Shown here: positions 7,375-12,701 of the stretch, piece by piece
Numbering within the stretch: the first letter of the stretch is position 1
How the letters are laid out: each line of letters starts with the position of its first letter
Source: Euperipatoides rowelli
Lineage: Eukaryota > Onychophora > Udeonychophora > Euonychophora > Peripatopsidae
Strand: one strand, 5' to 3'
NCBI GenBank assembly: GCA_003024985.2
Contig: PXIH01S0004647.1
Length of the DNA: 12,701 nucleotides
The notes under the pieces: generated by a model
Seen by the model: the letters and a program-made list of their open reading frames with translations, nothing else
What the model was told of the DNA's origin: nothing
The model's database searches: none
Program-made: the position numbers and the translations under genes

Positions 7375-7589
7375 AATAAAAGTTTAAACGTCTCCAAAAT
7401 AGTTGCGGAATCTGTTTGTAATATTAGCTCACCTAGAGCAATAGGAGACTTAAAACAAAGGTTAAAGAAATAGAATTGTCTAATAAAAGTCTGATCGTCA
7501 CCAAGATATGTGCGAAATCTGATAGCAACATCAGCCCTGGTAGACCTGATACTTATAACAATCCAAAAACAAAAGAAGTGGAATTGCCC
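7374..7589 (+). repeat. Imperfect ~107-bp tandem duplication inside ORF1
   Basis: Copy 1 starts at 7374 and copy 2 at 7481, both with TAATAAAAGT. The encoded segments correspond: NKSLNVSKIVAESVCNIS against NKSLIVTKICAKSDSNIS, ending in KVKEIELS and KTKEVELP. The 107-nt period is not a multiple of three, which agrees with the frameshift that ends the first ORF at 7473. The divergence between copies suggests the duplication is old, perhaps already present in an active ancestor. Confidence 0.75.
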
Positions 7590-8470
7590 AAGTCCCCAGA
7601 TTCTAGTGATAATCATTTCCTACTCTCGATTATTAGGGAGGAGAGATCTAAATTTATAAAGATAGCTTTTCTTTCTAATAAGGTTGTGTTTAGATTTGAT
7701 TCTTTCTCAAATAGAATGAAATATTTGGAAAACACCATTGAAAGCAATAGAGCATTTTCTGAGATTAAATTTGAACAGATTGAAAACAGATTAGCATTGC
7801 TTGAGGACTGTTTGCCTGATTAAATTCCGAATCTTCTTTCTGGTGATCATTTTGACACTAGGTTTTTAAACATCGAAGAAAAAATAAATAGAATTATGAA
7901 TCGGTTTGGGGTTTGTTGTCTAGAATTGAGTCTCTTGAAAAGGCAGTTTTTGTGGATAATGTTGGGGATTCTGCTGCTGTTACCAAGGATATATGGAGGC
8001 ATGAAAAAATTGCAGAGATAATAGATGAGAGACTGCGCTGCATGAAGGACTTCAATCCCATGAGAGTAATTTAATTGTATTTGGTGCGATAGGTGAGCGT
8101 GATCATTCTATTTGTACAGAGAATGATAAAAAACTGTTTTCTAAGATCTTGTCTTTAATAGAATTGGAGCAGGTTATTGCATTAGTGATTTCAAGATCAA
8201 TCGAATTGGACATTTTGATGCAAAAAAAATCAGACCTATTAAAATTGATTGCGGGAAGGCTTCTGTTAAGTGGGATATTTTAAAGAGATGTAAATTGTTA
8301 AAGAACTCCAGTAGTGTACTAATGCGTAGTATGTATTATCTCTGGACAAATCTTTGGAACAAAGAAAGTGTGATGCTTTACTGAGGAAAAATTTGTTGGA
8401 AAGAAGAAATGGTCCTAGTGTTAAAATCCATAAGGGTAAGATAGTGACCTCACCCTCTGATTATTTTAAT

Positions 8471-11202
8471 GAGTTCCCTCAGATACAGCAATTAGCATCT
8501 GTTACATCTCATAAATCTGATTATAAAGGGATAGTCATTGCATATACCAATGCTCTGTCTTTTATTAATAAATTTGATGAGTTTTTGGATAACATTAGAT
8601 CACTTTCTCCCAATGTTTTTGTTGTCACTGAAACTTGGCTCACTCATATGGTTGAAGACTCTGAAATACGTATAAATAACTTTGAATGTATACGAAAAGA
8701 TAGAATTACTGGAAAAGGTGGTGGTCTTCTGATCTATGTAGCTTGCCATATCAATTTCGAAAGACTTCTTGATCTTGAAAGTGATAGCATTTTGGTTTTG
8801 AAATTAGATGTTGATAGATTTAAATTGGTCATTCACTCCACATATCGTTCCACTAATATATGTTACAATAATGATGATTGTCTAATGACATCACTTCAGG
8901 ATTGCATTGATTATATTTCATCATGGTGATTATTATGAAATCCTAATTATTGGTGATTATAATCTTCCTCAAATTGACTGGTCTATTGACTTGTCAAATT
9001 ACTCGGATGATCATTTTGGTTCTGCCTTTCTAAACCTTTTTCTCTAACTCTTATTTGACGCAAAAGGTTACCGCTGATACCCGACATAGAGGAACTTCCT
9101 CTGCAATACTTTATTTAGTGATTGTGAAAAATAGTTTTTTGATCAATTCTATAACAAATTACATGCCAATTGGAAAAAGTGACCATGATATTATGGTTAT
9201 TGAACTCAACATTGGAAAGGAAAATAGGATGGGAAATATTAGGATATATGGATTATGACTTTTCAAGGGCCAATTTCTGTGAGATAAATTCTGCTCTAAG
9301 AGATTTTGATAACTGGTAAATTTGTAGACCATAACTTTCGGGGCAAATTTTACTGAGATAGAGTTGTTTTTGTCAAATGTTATTAATGACCATGTACCAA
9401 AATTTTTCTGTCATTTAACAAAAAGTCATGCTATTAATCCTTGGTTTTCTGTGGAATTAAGGAGTCTAAAGAAAATTAAATCTCTCTGTTACAGATCTTT
9501 CTTAACAGAGAAAACTGTCCATTCCTATGAAATATATAAGAAAAATAGAAATATTTTCACTGATAAATTAAGATCTGAAAGATATAGATATGAAACAGAT
9601 ATAGTCAATAAAGCTAAAATAGATATAACAAAATTATACTCTTACATGAAAAAAAGTAATAAAGTTGCTCCTAAAATTATAGATGAAATTGAATCAGATA
9701 ACATTTTAACAAAATAACTGAAGCATTTGCAAACTTTTACGCTGGTATAGACAATAAGATTGTCTCTTTGGATGACTGATTTAGTTACAGAAAGCTTGGG
9801 ATCTCACACTTTCCCACTTATAGAAAGAGAAGAATTAAAATTAATCATCTATAATCTAAAAAGTTCAAACTCCAGAGGTCCTGATATCTCTAATAATTTT
9901 ATAATGCATTGTTCCAATTTCTTTGCTGATCTTATGACAAAAGTAATGAACCTATCTCTGAAATATATTTTTCTCCCATCTAGCTGGAAAAAGGGCATTT
10001 TATGCCCAATTTATAAAAAAGGAAACAAGAGACTAGTTTCAAATTATAGACCAATTACGATCACTAATAGTTTGGCCAAAATTGCAGAAAAATTAATTCT
10101 AGTTAAGAGTTAATGATCATATTGAAAACTTGAATATACTCCCTGATTACATCGTCATGTACAGTTTTCGTAAAGGTATCTCTAGTGAAAACAATCTTTT
10201 GGACTCCATGAATGACTGGTCATCTGTTAGAGATAAGGGCCTAAACATAGACGTGATCTTCTTTGACTTTGGTAAAGCTTTAGATTTTATAGATCAAGCC
10301 TTACTAATTGAAAAATTACATTGTCTTGTTTTTGATCCTATTATAATTAATTGGATTAAGTCATATCTTAGTAACAGAGTTATATCTGTCAAAATTGGGA
10401 ATTATTTTTCTGATGAATATAAAATTTTGAGAGGTGTCCCACAGGGATCTATACTTTTTGCTACCCTTTTTAACATTTTTTATCTGATCTGGGAGTAAAC
10501 ACATATTCAGTACAATTCGACTATATGCTGATGACCAAAATTTATCGGAATATTTTATGTGATGAAGATTTATCTTTATTACAAGATGATATAAATAAAA
10601 TTGTTTCTTGGGCTACACATAAGTTAAAACTTTCAGCCTTTTTCAGGCATCACGCTGCTTATATTGCAAAGATGATAACTATAAAAATGGATATAATCAG
10701 AAGATCTTTTAAACATATTGACATTCCTTTATTTCGAAGGCTATATAAAATATATATTCAGCCCACTTTAGACTAATACAGAATAATTTGGCCTTTATCT
10801 TTTATGAGGATAGTGATGTGTTAAACAAATGCCTTAGAAGATATTCTAAAAATATTCCCTGTTTGAAAAAATTGCAGTATAAAAGTAGATTAAATGCATT
10901 GTATTTGTTGACCCCTGACAAAGGAGTTCAAGGGGTAATATGATATATGTTTTTAAGTGGTTTAGGAATAACAAGAAGAGACCAAATTTATTTATAAAAA
11001 GAAATTTGACATACACAAGAAACTATAATGAATTTTTCTTGGATAAAGAATGCTGTAAGAGAAACATCAGATCTATTTTTTTTAAGTAATAGGGTTGTCA
11101 AACTCTGAAGTATCCCTATAGACATAAACTAGTGTAACATGTTTTAAAAATAACATTGATCTATTTCTTATAGATAATGAAATCTTCAAAGATCTAGTCT
11201 GA
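8471..11202 (+). pseudogene. LINE endonuclease-reverse transcriptase remnant (second LINE)
   Basis: This protein would nick the target and prime reverse transcription there. In the APE-type endonuclease, YTNALSFINKFDEF (about 8543-8584) matches the N-terminal Asn motif, TETWL (8627-8641) carries the catalytic Glu, and GDYN (8952-8963) and SDH (9178-9186) are present. A linker follows with ITKLYSYMKKSNKVAPKI, then RT: SSNSRGPDI, NYRPITI (10042-10062), FRKGISSENN, FDFGKALD with the first catalytic Asp (10262-10285), GVPQGS (10433-10450) and YADD (10524-10535). The C-terminal side reads RRLYKIYIQPTLDY near 10736-10780 and CLRRYSKNIPCLKKL near 10831-10875. RGNMIYVFKWFR and SNRVVKL near 11085-11105 match the usual RGDMIxVFK and FFSNRVVNxWN. 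The probable end is TGA 11200-11202. Catalytic residues survive, but they are spread over three frames; GVPQGS and YADD are in different frames. Confidence 0.9.
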
Positions 11203-11574
11203 TTTATGTTTTATGCATATTCTCTGTTATATTACGTTAAAACCTTTCAAAGTCGGATTTCATTGTTGAACTCCTTAATGTACCTTCTAAATTTTTTACT
11301 TTTCTAATGCCCAATTAGGAACATACTTGGTGTTATTTAAATCTTAATGACACAACTAATTGACGCTTAGCATCTGATCTTTCTATTTATTTTATTTTAT
11401 TTTTCTGTTCTAATTTTATTGATGTAGTTTTCATAACTACATCAATAAAATTGGAACATATTTAATTTGCTTGTATTTAAATAGTGTTTGTTTTTATGTG
11501 TAAAAACAATGTGTGTATTTTATTATTTATTAAAACATATTTGATGGGAGAAGTCCCCTTCAAAAAAAAAAAAA
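11203..11574 (+). other. 3' UTR and A13 tail of second LINE
   Basis: Noncoding, T-rich sequence after the probable ORF2 stop, ending in a run of 13 A at 11562-11574 preceded by CCCCTTC. The tail is a typical right end for a target-primed LINE insertion. It contains the hairpin at 11406-11458. Confidence 0.65.
11406..11458 (+). repeat. 24-bp near-perfect hairpin in LINE 3' UTR
   Basis: The arm at 11406-11429 and its inverse at 11435-11458 pair over 24 bp with one G-U-type mismatch (11411 against 11453) around a 5-nt loop (TTCAT). The 3' arm contains AATAAA (11444-11449). It lies about 100 bp before the A13 tail. Some LINEs need a 3' stem-loop for recognition by their own RT, so that role is possible here. 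A small inserted foldback element is the alternative. Confidence 0.8.
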
Positions 11575-12701
11575 CTAAAAATAATAATGTGCATGCATTG
11601 TACTATTTACGTGCAAATAGCACAAATGTATCTTGCTGATACATTACATATACTGATTTTATCTGCATTGTTATAATCTTAACATATTGTTTTAAAATTA
11701 TCATTTAATCCGGTTTGGTGTTTTATAATCTATGTATTTGGCTATATCACTACTTGCTCATATATTATACTAAAGGTGGGTGGTGTCCGAATAGTGTTTC
11801 CGTATTAGGCTAAGTATTCATTATAACGATAGTTCTATGGGTTAATTTTATTTATGTATTGTTTATTATTCCTACCCTAGGTTTAAATTTAATGTTATGC
11901 TATTTGATTTCTTACCAGTCTTGTTAGCATGTGCACTCTTAGTCGTATTTGATATGTAACTTGGTCTTTACAGTGGCGACATCTATCATAGGCTGATGTA
12001 ATTACTGGTTTTGAACTGAATATGGCAGCATGATTTCGTTTTTGTAAAGTTAATAGTTTTGCCATTAATCATCACTTTACACGATTCTAATAATATATTT
12101 TATTTTTTTATTGGCTTAAATAATTTATTTATTTTGTATTTAACTTAATTTAGATTTTTTTGTTACGTAGTGATTGCTATGTCTGTTGACATCGTAACCG
12201 CTGAGAAAATTTTGAGTGCGAAATGGCGTAGCGAGTAATGGATGTTATTGCAGTCAAAGCTGGCAATAATGCAATATAAGTATTATATAATTAGACAGAT
12301 ACTGTCATAGAAGCAAGTTTGCTAACATCTAATGGATGTCTCGAGGTATTGACAGACTTTCTAAATGATGATTATTTTTTTGATGGAGTTTGATTGCCAT
12401 ATTTGAGGTCAACTTTCATTTAGCCATTATGGTGCTGAATTGATGAATGTCGATATTCATGTAATCATACATATAGATGAAGATTATCTTACCTAATGGG
12501 CAATTAGATTAACCAGACAGGCTGTACAGGCAAATCAGTAATTAATAACTGCCATTAATCATTGAGTATAATGCAATGATATATGCAATATTACGTTATT
12601 AGTTGGAGGAATATTAATGCCTAATTAATATGGATTATATCATTTTAAATGGTGCAGTATTATTATTATTATTATTTATTTTTAATCCAAGATTTAATCC
12701 A
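11575..12701. other. Unassigned AT-rich flank
   Basis: No gene, RNA gene or retrotransposon domain could be recognised on either strand. Two slightly GC-richer patches are noted at about 11970-12000 (GTGGCGACATCTATC) and 12186-12236 (CGTAACCGCTGAG ... AATGGCGTAGCGAG), without an assignment. TGCCATTAATCAT occurs twice, near 12060 and 12550, which may be chance. The missing ORF2 of the first LINE is not found here. Confidence 0.6.
12658..12676. repeat. (TAT)n microsatellite
   Basis: TATTATTATTATTATTATT is about six copies of a 3-bp unit in AT-rich flank near the right edge of the window. Confidence 0.9.

Larger units (their letters stand above)
7123..8470 (+). pseudogene. LINE ORF1 remnant (second LINE)
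   Basis: This is a probable RNA-binding ORF1 protein. ATG 7123 opens a 116-codon frame whose N-terminal half ends in a hydrophobic run (SLFFLLLISG) and the 2A-like GNIEPNPGP (7348-7374). A tandemly duplicated segment (7374-7589) follows and a frameshift ends this reading at TAG 7471-7473. The next frame, to 7823, contains a likely coiled coil (FSNRMKYLENTIESNR; FEQIENRLALLED). After more frameshifts, ISDFKINRIGHFDAKKIRPI near 8185-8240 and VKWDILKRCKLLKN near 8268-8310 match the RRM-type domain common in invertebrate LINE ORF1. The C-terminal part (LEQRKCDALLRKNLLERR...KIHKGKIV, about 8350-8450) matches the usual 'LTxEQR...LRxELxxRR...RRGKIV' tail. No stop follows: the frame enters the endonuclease. 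Confidence 0.8.
7123..11574 (+). mobile_element. Nearly full-length LINE (Jockey/CR1/L2-type supergroup), degenerate
   Basis: One + strand unit with the expected order: ORF1 with N-terminal 2A-like motif, APE-type endonuclease, reverse transcriptase, 3' UTR and an A13 tail at 11562-11574. The endonuclease, RT palm and C-terminal signatures place it in the Jockey/CR1/L2-type supergroup; the exact clade is not resolved. The 5' UTR probably begins upstream of 7123. Many indels and stops break the frame, so this copy cannot be autonomous. No target-site duplication was found by eye. Confidence 0.85.

Noticed and set aside
7293-7616. Minus-strand 107-codon ORF
   Set aside because: It is antisense to the 2A and duplicated segment of LINE ORF1, with no recognisable domain.
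1-12701. CRISPR array, bacterial operon or phage system
   Set aside because: There are no regularly spaced repeats and no prokaryotic gene layout; all coding remnants are eukaryotic retroelements.
1-12701. tRNA or rRNA genes
   Set aside because: No cloverleaf with a GGTTCGAATCC-like arm and no rRNA core sequence was recognised by eye; a covariance-model scan was not possible.

Overview
This window looks like a piece of an AT-rich invertebrate nuclear genome, most likely from an arthropod or another protostome, made almost entirely of decayed retrotransposons. There is no operon structure, no ribosome-binding-site logic and no recognisable host gene. The coding potential lies in fragments of Ty3/gypsy-type LTR elements (mag / K02A2.6-like lineage) and of non-LTR (LINE) elements of the Jockey/CR1/L2-type supergroup. 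All carry frameshifts and premature stops, and all point along the + strand. One ambiguous base (position 5276) lies in the third gag remnant.

Layout. 1-367: unassigned, with a short GC-rich 17-bp tandem repeat. 368-1830: Ty3/gypsy pol remnant (reverse transcriptase, RNase H, start of integrase). About 1944-2178: LTR-like end and primer-binding-site-like sequence, then a gag remnant to 2842. About 3050-3330: a second LTR end and primer binding site, then gag (3382-4273) with two zinc knuckles and a protease remnant (4280-4612) keeping its DTGS active site. About 4613-4902: a third LTR end and primer binding site, then the 5' half of a gag (4962-5405) paralogous to the second one. 5406-6714: a first LINE, reduced to its 5' UTR and ORF1. 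6715-7122: unassigned, probably partly the 5' UTR of the next LINE. 7123-11574: a second, nearly full-length LINE (ORF1, endonuclease, reverse transcriptase, 3' UTR with a strong hairpin, A13 tail). 11575-12701: AT-rich sequence without a recognised gene.

The most notable biology is in the LINEs. Each ORF1 starts with a hydrophobic leader followed by a 2A-like (ribosome-skipping) motif: GVELNPGP in the first, one nucleotide out of frame with its leader, and GNIEPNPGP in the second, in frame. The two ORF1 proteins differ downstream, so two families appear to carry this N-terminal module side by side. In the second LINE a ~107-bp segment directly after the 2A site is tandemly duplicated. The C-terminal part of ORF1 also reads straight into the endonuclease without a stop, suggesting a single polyprotein. 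The 3' UTR carries a 24-bp hairpin near the tail. Same-strand stacking of at least five old insertions would fit a one-strand piRNA cluster, but that is inference only.

All assignments come from reading motifs by eye in the six frames; no database search was run.
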